NCBI RefSeq assembly: GCF_002272135.1
Contig: NZ_NPBF01000022.1
Span: 62,001-126,000 of the forward strand
Direction of reading: 5' to 3'
Source: Virgibacillus sp. 7505
Lineage (GTDB): Bacteria; Bacillota; Bacilli; Bacillales; Amphibacillaceae
DNA: 64,000 bases
The notes beneath the pieces are model-generated. The model was given only the letters and a program-made list of their open reading frames with translations, made no database searches and was not told where the DNA came from. The first letter of the stretch is position 1. Each line of letters starts with the position of its first letter. Positions 8,494-17,546 of this stretch are shown here, piece by piece. Both the position numbers and the translations under genes were made by a program.

Positions 8494-9613
8494 CAATATG
8501 TTGTCCCAAGAAGAAATAGATGCATTATTAAATGGACCAGCCGACAATCCGAGCAGCACAGATGATGAGCAGCACCTCCCTGAGGAAAATTTGGATTCTA
8601 TGGAAGTGGATGCGCTTGGTGAGATTGGCAATATCTCATTTGGCAGTTCGGCAACAACACTATCGACACTTTTAAATCAAAAGGTCGATATCACGACACC
8701 AAAAACTGCTGTAATTAAAAGATCCGATCTATATGATAAATTCCCACAGCCGAATGTGGCGATAGAGGTCAGCTATACAGAAGGATTTTCTGGGGCCAAC
8801 CTTTTTGTTATTAAGCAGAGGGATGCAGCTATAATTGCAGACTTGATGCTTGGCGGAGACGGAAATGCTCCAGCAGAAGAATTCAATGAAATCCATCAGA
8901 GCGCTGTACAGGAAGCGATGAATCAAATGATGGGTGCAGCTGCAACAAGTATGAGTACTGTATTCAGTAAGAAAATTGATATTTCTCCGCCGTCGATCGC
9001 ACTGATGGACCTTTCTGCTGGTACTGGTGCCGATAAACTGCCTGAGGATGAACAACTAGTAAGTGTCTCCTTTGATTTGAAGATTGGTAACCTGATAGAT
9101 TCTTCTATCATGCAGCTTTTGTCAACTGAGTTTGCCAAGGATATGGTGAACGAGCTGTTGCAGCCAGCACCAGAAGAGCCGGAAGAAACAGCTGCACCAC
9201 AGCAGCAAGCTGCTCCAAGTCAAACACAGCCGGCTATGCAGCAAGCTGCGCCACAACAGAGTGCACCGCAGCGGCCTGCTCAGCCAGCACCAAATGTACA
9301 GCAAGCAGCATTTGCGAGTTTTGATACACCAGCAGCTCCGCCTGCTGAACAGCCGCGCAACCTTGACTTGCTGATGGATATACCGCTGAAGGTATCAGTT
9401 GAGCTGGGCAGAACGAAGCGCACCATCAAGGAAATCCTAGAGCTGTCTGTCGGTTCTGTTGTTGAATTGGACAAGCTTGCGGGTGAACCTGTGGATATAC
9501 ATGTAAATGATAAATTGATAGCTAAAGGTGAGGTTGTCGTCATCGAAGAGAACTTTGGTGTACGTGTAACTGACATCTTGAGCCAAACAGACAGATTGAA
9601 ATCAATTAACTAA
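8486..9613 (+). CDS. fliY: Flagellar switch phosphatase FliY
   Basis: FliY is the Gram-positive switch protein that replaces FliN and also dephosphorylates CheY-P. The 375-aa protein has an N-terminal CheY-binding-like peptide (MLSQEEIDALL), a CheC-type phosphatase domain, a Gln/Ala/Pro-rich linker (about residues 230-285) and a C-terminal SpoA domain homologous to FliN. Both phosphatase motifs of form (D/S)xxxExxN are intact (DALGEIGN and SAVQEAMN). ATG 8486 follows GGGGGGA at 8473-8479. The longer frame from 8465 is rejected on spacing. Confidence 0.95.
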   Translation: MSDNMLSQEEIDALLNGPADNPSSTDDEQHLPEENLDSMEVDALGEIGNISFGSSATTLSTLLNQKVDITTPKTAVIKRSDLYDKFPQPNVAIEVSYTEGFSGANLFVIKQRDAAIIADLMLGGDGNAPAEEFNEIHQSAVQEAMNQMMGAAATSMSTVFSKKIDISPPSIALMDLSAGTGADKLPEDEQLVSVSFDLKIGNLIDSSIMQLLSTEFAKDMVNELLQPAPEEPEETAAPQQQAAPSQTQPAMQQAAPQQSAPQRPAQPAPNVQQAAFASFDTPAAPPAEQPRNLDLLMDIPLKVSVELGRTKRTIKEILELSVGSVVELDKLAGEPVDIHVNDKLIAKGEVVVIEENFGVRVTDILSQTDRLKSIN

Positions 9614-9639
9614 TTTGACCATTGAGAGGAAGAGAAAAT

Positions 9640-10002
9640 ATGGGAAACAGAATTTTAATCGTAGACGACGCTGCATTCATGCGCATGATGATCAAGGATA
9701 TCTTGACAAAGAACGGCTTTGAAGTAGTAGGGGAAGCACAGGATGGCCAGCAGGCTGTAGAAAAATACAAGGAATTGACTCCGGATCTTGTGACAATGGA
9801 TATCACAATGCCCGAAATGGATGGAATTGCTGCAATGAAAGAAATCAGAAGCCAATATCCTGACGCAAAAGTTATTATGTGTTCTGCTATGGGCCAGCAA
9901 GCGATGGTTATCGATGCAATTCAAGCAGGTGCTAAAGACTTTATCGTTAAACCATTCCAAGCAGATCGTGTTGTAGAGGCAATTCAAAAAGCATTAAGCT
10001 AA
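9640..10002 (+). CDS. cheY: Chemotaxis response regulator CheY
   Basis: CheY is a single-domain response regulator. Phosphorylated by CheA, it binds FliM and FliY, and in Bacillus it promotes smooth swimming. The 120-aa protein has the acidic pair in VDDAAFM, the phosphorylation site Asp54 (TMDITMPEMDG), the switch Ser/Thr region (CSAMGQ) and Lys in the FIVKPF motif. ATG 9640 gives the standard Bacillus start MGNRILIVDD. An upstream in-frame start at 9622 has no better ribosome binding site. Confidence 0.97.
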   Translation: MGNRILIVDDAAFMRMMIKDILTKNGFEVVGEAQDGQQAVEKYKELTPDLVTMDITMPEMDGIAAMKEIRSQYPDAKVIMCSAMGQQAMVIDAIQAGAKDFIVKPFQADRVVEAIQKALS

Positions 10003-10019
10003 AAAAAGGTGAGTAGGAA

Positions 10020-10706
10020 ATGATGAAAAGAACAGTCTGGGCATGCATGCTCGTCGTATTGCTGCATCTTATCCTTTCCCCGGTTACTGCTGAAGCGGCA
10101 GCAAGCGTGGAGGATTGCTTGAAAGAAGGTGCGGCCCAATCAGATGAATGCAAAGATATGAACGAAGCCGGAAATCAACAAGAGAATATACCAGCAGCAG
10201 ATTCGGCTGATTCAGCAGCTGGAGGCACATCGACCTTTCTGAATCTGGTCAAGCTTGCATTGGCGCTAGTCGTCGTGCTCGGACTGATCTATGTCCTACT
10301 GAAGTTTTTGAATAAGCGAAATCGACTTTTTCAGCAGGTCCGGGCTATGGAGAACATTGGCGGAATCGCACTAGGCAACAACAAATCCGTCCAGATTGTC
10401 CGGGTCGGTGAAAAAGTATTCATGCTGGGTGTCGGCGATAATGTCGATTTGCTTACAGAAATAAAAGATGAGCAGACAATTAAGGAACTGAGCGAACAGG
10501 ATCAGCAGGAAATGAAGGCATCTGCCTTATTGGCAAACATTCTTCCAGGCAGAAAACAGCAAGAAGAGAAGCACCAAGAAGAAAAAACGGAACAAAATGA
10601 GTCAGCCAGCAATTTTGAGGATTTATTCAAAGAGGAAATAGGGAAGCTGAAGCAGTCACGGAACAGGTTGAAACAGCAGCAAAGGAAGGATACAGACAAT
10701 GAATGA
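10020..10706 (+). CDS. fliO: Flagellar export gate assembly protein FliO (FliZ)
   Basis: FliO helps assemble the FliP-FliQ-FliR export gate. The 228-aa protein has an N-terminal signal-like segment (about 5-27, ending TAEAAA), an extracytoplasmic stretch of about 40 residues, a transmembrane helix (about 72-93, LVKLALALVVVLGLIYVLL), and a cytoplasmic FliO domain with the conserved ENIGGIALGNNKSVQIVRVG block. The C-tail is Gln/Glu/Lys-rich. Two cysteines (Cys33 and Cys44) lie in the exported loop. It overlaps fliP by 8 nt. In Bacillus it is named fliZ. Confidence 0.92.
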   Translation: MMKRTVWACMLVVLLHLILSPVTAEAAASVEDCLKEGAAQSDECKDMNEAGNQQENIPAADSADSAAGGTSTFLNLVKLALALVVVLGLIYVLLKFLNKRNRLFQQVRAMENIGGIALGNNKSVQIVRVGEKVFMLGVGDNVDLLTEIKDEQTIKELSEQDQQEMKASALLANILPGRKQQEEKHQEEKTEQNESASNFEDLFKEEIGKLKQSRNRLKQQQRKDTDNE

Positions 10707-11364
10707 TTTTATCAATATATTTTCTGGAACCGACCCCGAGAATGTATCTACCTCGGTCAAGTTGCTGTTATTATTGACGGTTTTTTCCCTGGCACCAGGA
10801 ATACTGATCCTGATGACTTGCTTCACACGAATAGTGGTTGTGCTGTCGTTTGTGCGAATGAGTTTAGGTACACAGCAGACTCCGCCGACGCAGGTATTGA
10901 TCGGGATAGCATTATTCATGACTTTCTTTATCATGGCGCCAACTTTCAATGAGATCAATGATCAGGCTATTACGCCATTGATGAATGATGAAATATCACT
11001 TGATGAGGCTTATACAGAAGCCAGCGGTCCAATCAAGATGTTCATGGCGGAAGAAACACGACAAAAGGATTTATCTTTATTTATGAATTATGCCGGTATG
11101 GAAAGACCGGAATCAGTCGAAGATATTCCGCTATCAACGCTTGTCCCGGCTTTTGCAATCAGTGAGTTGAAGACAGCTTTCCAAATGGGTTTTATGATCT
11201 TCATTCCTTTTCTTGTCATTGATATGGCAGTAGCTAGTATTCTCATGTCGATGGGTATGATGATGCTGCCGCCAGTAATCATTTCATTACCATTCAAAAT
11301 TTTGTTATTCATCCTGGTGGATGGCTGGTATTTGGTCACATCCTCGTTGCTGCGAGGGTTTTAG
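10699..11364 (+). CDS. fliP: Flagellar export gate protein FliP
   Basis: FliP is the core pentameric subunit of the type III export channel. The length of 221 aa equals Bacillus FliP. It has four hydrophobic segments and signature blocks TCFTRIVVVLSFVRMSLG and FLVIDMAVASILMSMGMMM. ATG 10699 lies inside the end of fliO and is preceded by AAGGAAGGA. Confidence 0.97.
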   Translation: MNDFINIFSGTDPENVSTSVKLLLLLTVFSLAPGILILMTCFTRIVVVLSFVRMSLGTQQTPPTQVLIGIALFMTFFIMAPTFNEINDQAITPLMNDEISLDEAYTEASGPIKMFMAEETRQKDLSLFMNYAGMERPESVEDIPLSTLVPAFAISELKTAFQMGFMIFIPFLVIDMAVASILMSMGMMMLPPVIISLPFKILLFILVDGWYLVTSSLLRGF

Positions 11365-11386
11365 CGAATGAAGGAGCGTAAGTAAT

Positions 11387-11656
11387 ATGAGCAGTGAATT
11401 TGTTATTTCCATCGCAGAACGCGGAATTTATACAGTACTGATTGTCAGCGGACCTTTGCTTATTCTGGCACTTGCCGTCGGTTTGATTGTCAGTATATTT
11501 CAAGCAACGACTCAGATTCAGGAGCAGACGTTAGCGTTTATTCCTAAAATAGTAGCTGTATTAGTGGGTTTGGTTTTCTTCGGTCCCTGGATGCTGACAA
11601 GAATGGTCGAATTCACTGCAGGTATCCTAGAGAATCTGGATCGGTTTGTGGGCTGA
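11387..11656 (+). CDS. fliQ: Flagellar export gate protein FliQ
   Basis: FliQ is a small membrane subunit wrapped around the FliP/FliR channel. The 89-aa length is standard. It has two transmembrane hairpin helices (about 15-40 and 52-75) and the family motif FQATTQIQEQTLAFIPK. The ribosome binding site GAAGGAGCG is 9-10 nt upstream of the ATG. Only 4 nt separate it from fliR. Confidence 0.97.
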   Translation: MSSEFVISIAERGIYTVLIVSGPLLILALAVGLIVSIFQATTQIQEQTLAFIPKIVAVLVGLVFFGPWMLTRMVEFTAGILENLDRFVG

Positions 11657-11660
11657 TTAG

Positions 11661-12440
11661 ATGCTGTCGCAAATTGATTATACCGTTGTACCAGCATTTG
11701 CTTTAATCCTAGTTCGCCTTGTTGCTTTTTTTGTTACGGTACCACTGTTTTCATATAGAAACGTGCCAACAACATTCAAGATTGGGTTCAGCTTCTTCCT
11801 TGCCTTGATTATTTTCTTTACGATAGATCGCCCGACCATTCCAGTCGACCACACGTATTTCCTATTACTTTTCAAGGAAGCAATGGTAGGCCTGACAATT
11901 GGTTTGCTTGCTTTTATCGTCATCCAGGCAATAAATGTTGCTGGAGGCTTGATCGATTTTCAGATGGGCTTTGCAATTGCCAATGTCATTGATCCTGTTA
12001 CAAGGGCTCAAAGCCCGCTGACGGGACAATTCCTATATACGATTGCTACACTGTTCCTGCTGTCTGTCAACGGTCATTTGCTCTTGATTGATGGAATTTT
12101 TTACAGTTATCAGCTGATTCCATTGGATGAGATGGTACCATTCGGCAATCAGTCAATTGTAGAACTGGTGCTCCGTACCTTCAGCCAAATGTTCCTCATA
12201 GCATTTCAGATGAGCATTCCTCTTGTCGGCTGTTTGTTTTTGGTTGATGTAGCTATCGGTATAGTTGCTAGAACAGTACCGCAGCTGAACGTATTTGTCG
12301 TAGGTCCACCGATTAAGATATTGATAGCTTTTGTGCTGCTGTTCCTATCGATGGGTATCTATATGTCAGTAGTTCGGCAGCTGTTCGACTATATGCTTGT
12401 AGCAATGCGCGATTTGATGGTGCTGTTTGGAGGGGCTTAA
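11661..12440 (+). CDS. fliR: Flagellar export gate protein FliR
   Basis: FliR is the single-copy subunit that closes the FliP/FliQ export gate. The 259-aa protein is hydrophobic throughout, with about six membrane helices and conserved VDFQMGFAI-like sequence (here LIDFQMGFAIANVIDP). No strong SD precedes ATG 11661, so initiation is probably coupled to the fliQ stop 4 nt upstream. The stop codon directly abuts the flhB ATG. Confidence 0.96.
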   Translation: MLSQIDYTVVPAFALILVRLVAFFVTVPLFSYRNVPTTFKIGFSFFLALIIFFTIDRPTIPVDHTYFLLLFKEAMVGLTIGLLAFIVIQAINVAGGLIDFQMGFAIANVIDPVTRAQSPLTGQFLYTIATLFLLSVNGHLLLIDGIFYSYQLIPLDEMVPFGNQSIVELVLRTFSQMFLIAFQMSIPLVGCLFLVDVAIGIVARTVPQLNVFVVGPPIKILIAFVLLFLSMGIYMSVVRQLFDYMLVAMRDLMVLFGGA

Positions 12441-13520
12441 ATGAAATATCGTTTAGACCTGCAGTTTTTCGCTGGTGAGAAGACAGAGAAGGCGACTCCT
12501 AAGAAACAGCAGGATACTAGGAAAAAAGGACAAGTAGCCAAGAGTCAGGATGTCAACACTGCCATATTGCTTTTATTTTCTTTGGGTGTCTTAGCGCTGA
12601 TGGGCGGCTATTTCAAGAATCAGTTCCTCCAGCTCTTCACACATGTTTTCGATCATTATCTCAATCAGGATATTACCGCGAATACTGTGCAGACACTTCT
12701 GGTGGAGATGAGCATATCCCTTGCGAAAATAGTCGGTCCAGTCATGGGAATTGCTATTCTGGCTGGTCTGGTCTCTAATTTTTCGCAGTTCGGATTGCTG
12801 TTCAGCGGGGAAGCAATAAAATTTGACTTGAAGAAAATAGATCCAATTCAAGGAGCAAAGCGGATTTTTTCAGTCCGGGCTTTGGTCGAGTTACTAAAAT
12901 CCCTTCTTAAGATTGGGCTGGTAGGCGCGGTCACATTCTATGTGCTTTGGCAGAACATGGATACTGTGATGACTATGTTCCTGAAGTCTCCTGAAAACGC
13001 AATGCAGTTTTTTGGGAAAATTACTTTATACATGGGTTTTGCAGCAACGATTGCCCTATTGTTTATAGCAGTTCTAGATTATGCATATCAGCGATTTGAT
13101 TTCGCAAAGAATATTCGGATGTCCAAGCAGGATATCAAGGATGAGTATAAAAACATGGAAGGAAATCCATTGATTCGTTCCAAGATAAAAGAAAAACAGC
13201 GCCAAATGTCCATGATGAGGATGATGAGTGAGGTTCCGAAGGCCGATGTGGTCATTACGAACCCGACACACTTTGCAATTGCTATCCAATATGACGACAA
13301 AAAGTCTGATACACCAATCGTCATTGCAAAAGGAATGGATCATGTAGCGCTGAAAATAAAGGAAATCGCGAAGGCGAACGATGTAACTATGGTAGAAAAC
13401 AGACCGCTGGCACGCGGATTATATAAGAATGTAGAGCTGAATCAGCCGATAAAGGAAGAATTCTTCCAGGCGGTTGCGGAAGTGCTCGCCTTTGTGTACC
13501 GCACAGAGCGTAAAATGTAA
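12441..13520 (+). CDS. flhB: Flagellar export switch protein FlhB
   Basis: FlhB sets export substrate specificity. After FliK signals hook completion, its self-cleaved cytoplasmic domain switches export to filament proteins. The 359-aa protein starts with the conserved segment FAGEKTEKATPKKQQDTRKK, has four membrane helices, and a cytoplasmic domain with the autocleavage motif Asn-Pro-Thr-His at residues 274-277. Ribosome binding site GGAGGGG lies within the fliR end. Confidence 0.97.
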   Translation: MKYRLDLQFFAGEKTEKATPKKQQDTRKKGQVAKSQDVNTAILLLFSLGVLALMGGYFKNQFLQLFTHVFDHYLNQDITANTVQTLLVEMSISLAKIVGPVMGIAILAGLVSNFSQFGLLFSGEAIKFDLKKIDPIQGAKRIFSVRALVELLKSLLKIGLVGAVTFYVLWQNMDTVMTMFLKSPENAMQFFGKITLYMGFAATIALLFIAVLDYAYQRFDFAKNIRMSKQDIKDEYKNMEGNPLIRSKIKEKQRQMSMMRMMSEVPKADVVITNPTHFAIAIQYDDKKSDTPIVIAKGMDHVALKIKEIAKANDVTMVENRPLARGLYKNVELNQPIKEEFFQAVAEVLAFVYRTERKM

Positions 13521-13538
13521 GAGAAGAGGAATTACAAC

Positions 13539-15572
13539 ATGAAACTTAAGGATATGTCAGTACTTATAGCAGTTATATTAGTGATCGTCATGCTGATCAT
13601 CCCATTGCCGGATTGGCTTCTCAGCGTTCTGATCCTGACGAATATCTCGCTTGCTTTGATCGTCATTCTGGTGGCGATGAATACGGAGGAAGCGTTGCAA
13701 TTCTCAATCTTCCCAACCCTCTTACTTTTGCTTACGCTATTCAGGCTGGCATTGAATATATCGACTACGAGAGCAATCCTTTCAGAAGGCCATGCCGGGG
13801 GTGTAGTAGAGACTTTCGGCAGCTTTGTAATCGGTGATAATCCGCTTGTCGGTTTTGTTGTTTTCATCATTTTGGTTATCATCCAATTCCTGGTCATCAC
13901 AAAAGGGTCGGAGCGGGTATCTGAAGTAGCAGCCCGGTTCACACTTGATGCAATGCCAGGTAAGCAGATGAGTATAGATGCCGATTTGAATGCTGGCATG
14001 ATATCAGATGTAGAAGCTAAAAAGCGCCGTGAAAAAGTGGAAAATGAAGCGGATTTCTATGGAGCGATGGATGGTGCAAGTAAATTCGTTAAAGGTGATG
14101 CTATTGCCGGAATCATTATTGTATTAATCAATATCGTATTCGGATTGATTATCGGGATGATGCAAATGGGCATGACCTTCCAGGATGCTATTAATACGTT
14201 TATGCGACTTACTATCGGTGATGGACTGGTCACACAAATACCGGCTATCTTGATTTCTACTGCAACAGGTATCGTGGTGACACGCGTAGCTTCGGAAGGG
14301 AACCTGGGCAGTGATGTTACAAAGCAGCTCTTCCGATACCCAAGTTTGTTATATATTGCGGCAGGGACAATCTTCATGCTCGGCTTGACACCGATCAACT
14401 TTTTCCTGACAACAACGATTGCTGCCATACTTGCCGGATCTGGTTACTTCTTGTCCAGGATTCAGAAAAAGCAGGAGACAGTGGCAGAAGTCACAGAGGA
14501 AGTGCAAGAGGAAGCGACAATGAAGTCTTCGGACAATGTTGTGAATCTATTAAGCATGGATCCTATCGAATTCGAATTTGGTTATGCGCTCATACCGCTG
14601 GCGGATACGAATCAAGGAGGCGACTTGCTTGATAGAATTGTCATGATACGCAAACAGCTGGCAATCGAGCTTGGTATCGTTATTCCGGTTGTACGGATAC
14701 GCGATAATATTCAGCTTGGCCCGAATGAATACCGTTTGAAGATAAAAGGAAATGAAGTAGCAGCTGGTGAAGTGCTGCTGGATCATTACTTAGCAATGAG
14801 TCCAGGTGTGGAAGATGATGGTCTGGATGGAATTGAAACACTCGAACCAGCTTTCGGCTTGCCTGCTAAATGGATCAGCGAGGACACGAAGGATGATGCG
14901 GAGCTTTCAGGCTACACGGTAGTTGATCCTCCTTCCGTCGTATCTACTCATCTTACGGAAACAATTAAGCGCCATGCGCATGAACTGCTCGGCAGACAGG
15001 AAACAAAGCAGCTTATCGATCACTTAAAGGAATCGTACCCAATATTGGCAGAAGAAGTAACACCGGATCCGCTTTCAGTTGGAGACGTACAAAAGGTACT
15101 GGCAAAGCTACTGCGTGAGCATGTATCGGTTAGAAATCTGCCGGTTATATTCGAAACACTCGCTGACTTCGGCAGGATGACGACGGATACAGATTTGTTA
15201 GCGGAATATGCACGCCAAGCACTTGCACCGCAAATAACGAAGCAATATGTACAGAATAGTCAGCCGCTGCAGGTCATTACCGTATCCGGAGCTGTTGAAA
15301 AGGTCATAGCAGATCATATCCAGCAAACAGAGCATGGAAATTATTTGTCACTGGATCCTGAATCTCAGCAGAAAATCGTACAGTCAGTTATGGAACAAGC
15401 AGAACGTTTGTCTTTACGGGAAGAAACAGTAATTGTGTTGTGCTCTCCTACAATCCGGATGTACATGCGACAGCTGCTCGATCGCAGTCTGCCGCATGCA
15501 GTCGTTCTGTCCTACAACGAATTGGATAATACAACAGAAATCAGGAGTGTCGGGATGGTGAATGTCGCATGA
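13539..15572 (+). CDS. flhA: Flagellar export protein FlhA
   Basis: FlhA is the nonameric export gate component that docks chaperone-substrate complexes and uses proton motive force. The 677-aa length is normal. The N-terminal half has about eight membrane helices and the FHIPEP-family signature region (FRLALNISTTRAILS). The cytoplasmic half (about 330-677) ends near RSLPHAVVLSYNEL. The ATGA junction overlaps flhF by 4 nt. Confidence 0.97.
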   Translation: MKLKDMSVLIAVILVIVMLIIPLPDWLLSVLILTNISLALIVILVAMNTEEALQFSIFPTLLLLLTLFRLALNISTTRAILSEGHAGGVVETFGSFVIGDNPLVGFVVFIILVIIQFLVITKGSERVSEVAARFTLDAMPGKQMSIDADLNAGMISDVEAKKRREKVENEADFYGAMDGASKFVKGDAIAGIIIVLINIVFGLIIGMMQMGMTFQDAINTFMRLTIGDGLVTQIPAILISTATGIVVTRVASEGNLGSDVTKQLFRYPSLLYIAAGTIFMLGLTPINFFLTTTIAAILAGSGYFLSRIQKKQETVAEVTEEVQEEATMKSSDNVVNLLSMDPIEFEFGYALIPLADTNQGGDLLDRIVMIRKQLAIELGIVIPVVRIRDNIQLGPNEYRLKIKGNEVAAGEVLLDHYLAMSPGVEDDGLDGIETLEPAFGLPAKWISEDTKDDAELSGYTVVDPPSVVSTHLTETIKRHAHELLGRQETKQLIDHLKESYPILAEEVTPDPLSVGDVQKVLAKLLREHVSVRNLPVIFETLADFGRMTTDTDLLAEYARQALAPQITKQYVQNSQPLQVITVSGAVEKVIADHIQQTEHGNYLSLDPESQQKIVQSVMEQAERLSLREETVIVLCSPTIRMYMRQLLDRSLPHAVVLSYNELDNTTEIRSVGMVNVA

Positions 15573-16669
15573 AAATGAAGAAATATACAGCTGCCACAAT
15601 GCCCGAAGCAATGATTCAGATAAGACGTGAATTAGGTAAGGATGCAGTCATCCTACGAACAAAAGAACTGACAAGCGGCGGATTTCTCGGACTATTTAAA
15701 AAGAAACGGATTGAAGTCATTGCGGCTTTGGACAAGCAGGATGTGGCCAGCAGCGCTCGCACAGTGCCACCAGTTATTACATCTGCGGTGTCTCTTGAGA
15801 AGAAAGAGACAAATCAAGCAGAAACAGATTTTTCAGCTGAAATAGCAGATCTTAAAAAGGAATTAAGGTCTGTGCTTACTAACCAGACCCGACATTATGC
15901 CCTGCCATTGCAAGGATTGTATGATCGACTGCTTCATAACGAGGTTCATCCACAGATCGCTTCTGGTCTTATGGAACGCCTCTTGGAAGATGCTGTGAAT
16001 GAGGATGAGGAACAAAGACTGCTTGATACGCTTATAAAGCGATTTGATAAGGTGCAGCAGCCCGCACGATTCGAAAAGAAATTTATACATCTTGTAGGTC
16101 CGACTGGTGTTGGTAAGACGACAACGATTGCAAAGCTTGCGGCAAAAAGCGCTTTAGTCGATAAAAAAAGGGTTGCTTTTATTACGACTGACACGTATAG
16201 AATTGCCGCAATCGATCAGCTGCGAACATACGCCAAAATACTGGAAGTTCCGCTTGAAGTTGCATATACGCTTGAAGATTATCAAGCTGCCAGGGAAAAG
16301 CTAGCAGATTATGATGTGGTATTCGTCGATACAGCAGGGAGAAACTTCAAAGATTCCGCCTTTGTAAAAGAGCTTGAGCAAACGCTTGATTTGCAGAATG
16401 AAGCGGAAACGTATTTAACTTTGTCCATAACGACAAGAGCCAGCGATCTTTCGGAGATTTACGAACAGTTTGCCCACCTGCCGATCAAGCAGTTCATTTT
16501 CACTAAATTAGATGAAGCGAGCCGTTACGGAGGTATCCTGAATTTGGTACAGCAAGCACATATTGGTGTGGCGTATCTAACCCACGGACAGGATGTACCG
16601 GATGATATTATCACACCATCCGCGTCTTACTTGGCAAAACGTGTAATGGAGGCGACAGCCCGTGCATGA
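15569..16669 (+). CDS. flhF: Flagellar SRP-type GTPase FlhF
   Basis: FlhF is a GTPase of the SRP family (with Ffh and FtsY) that sets flagellar number and position. The 366-aa protein has an N-terminal B domain (MKMKKYTAATMPEAMIQI), a variable middle, and an NG domain with P-loop GPTGVGKTTTIAKLA (about residue 177), DTAGR and TKLDE motifs. FlhG stimulates its GTP hydrolysis, and the two genes overlap by 8 nt. It overlaps the flhA stop at ATGA. Confidence 0.96.
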   Translation: MKMKKYTAATMPEAMIQIRRELGKDAVILRTKELTSGGFLGLFKKKRIEVIAALDKQDVASSARTVPPVITSAVSLEKKETNQAETDFSAEIADLKKELRSVLTNQTRHYALPLQGLYDRLLHNEVHPQIASGLMERLLEDAVNEDEEQRLLDTLIKRFDKVQQPARFEKKFIHLVGPTGVGKTTTIAKLAAKSALVDKKRVAFITTDTYRIAAIDQLRTYAKILEVPLEVAYTLEDYQAAREKLADYDVVFVDTAGRNFKDSAFVKELEQTLDLQNEAETYLTLSITTRASDLSEIYEQFAHLPIKQFIFTKLDEASRYGGILNLVQQAHIGVAYLTHGQDVPDDIITPSASYLAKRVMEATARA

Positions 16670-17546
16670 TCAAGCAGCTAAACTCCGGGCAAGTGTTCAG
16701 CGCACTTCACTTGGAAGAACCATAGCTGTTGCCAGCGGAAAAGGCGGAGTAGGCAAATCGAATTTCGCTCTTAACTTTTCGTTAGCCTTAAGCAAGCTTG
16801 GAAAATCAGTCTTGCTTATCGACTTGGATTTAGGAATGGGGAACATCGAGATATTGCTTGGCAAATCGGCCAAGCATTCCTTTGTGGAAATGATTCAAAA
16901 CCGTTTAAAACTGGAACAAATTGTCGAAGCAGGACCTGATAATCTTGACTTCATTGCTGCTGGTGCAGCGATGAATGAACTCTTTCATATGGATGGTGCC
17001 GGATTCGCCCATTTTCAAAAAGAGTTTGAAAGAGCACAGCAAATCTATGACTTTGTGTTCCTGGATATGGGGGCTGGATTAACAGAAGAAAGTGCATCGT
17101 TCATCTTGGCCGCGGATGAAAGTATCGTTGTAACGACAACTGAACCGACTAGCATGATGGATGCATATGCCCTGATAAAACATATCAAACAGCGCGATGC
17201 TGAGCTGCCGATGCACCTGCTTGTAAATCGTGCAATCGACAAGCGCGAGGGACAGGATACAGCAGCTCGGATGAAGGAAGTAATACAGACATTTCTTCAT
17301 ACCGAGATAATGCTATTAGGTATCCTGCCGGAAGATAAACAGGTTCCAAAGTCGGTAAAAATGCAGGAGCCATTCCTAAATCACAAGGATACAAAAGCGG
17401 GTCCAGTCATTAAGCGGCTTGCAGCCAGCTATCTGAAGCCTGCAGCAGAATCAACAGCTATAGAAAGAACATCGTTTATTGGCAGATTGAAAGATATATG
17501 GATGGGAGGAACTCGTAATGGGAAAGATCCGCGTTTTGGTCGTTGA
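16662..17546 (+). CDS. flhG: MinD-like ATPase FlhG (YlxH)
   Basis: FlhG is a ParA/MinD-family ATPase that activates FlhF and controls flagellar patterning. The 294-aa protein has a deviant Walker A, KGGVGKS, at about residues 27-33, Walker B-like VLLIDLDLGMGN, and an N-terminal helix before the P-loop carrying the FlhF-activating DQAAKLR sequence. GTG 16662 is chosen because AATGGAGG at 16645-16652 is 9 nt upstream; it overlaps the flhF end by 8 nt. Its 3' end overlaps cheB by 29 nt. Confidence 0.95.
   Translation: MHDQAAKLRASVQRTSLGRTIAVASGKGGVGKSNFALNFSLALSKLGKSVLLIDLDLGMGNIEILLGKSAKHSFVEMIQNRLKLEQIVEAGPDNLDFIAAGAAMNELFHMDGAGFAHFQKEFERAQQIYDFVFLDMGAGLTEESASFILAADESIVVTTTEPTSMMDAYALIKHIKQRDAELPMHLLVNRAIDKREGQDTAARMKEVIQTFLHTEIMLLGILPEDKQVPKSVKMQEPFLNHKDTKAGPVIKRLAASYLKPAAESTAIERTSFIGRLKDIWMGGTRNGKDPRFGR

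Noticed and set aside
9170-9330. Repeat-like CAGCAGCAAGCTGC tracts
   Set aside because: They are low-complexity codons for the Gln/Ala/Pro linker of FliY, not a DNA repeat element.
13532-13999. 155-codon antisense frame in flhA
   Set aside because: It mirrors the conserved flhA coding frame and lacks a ribosome binding site.
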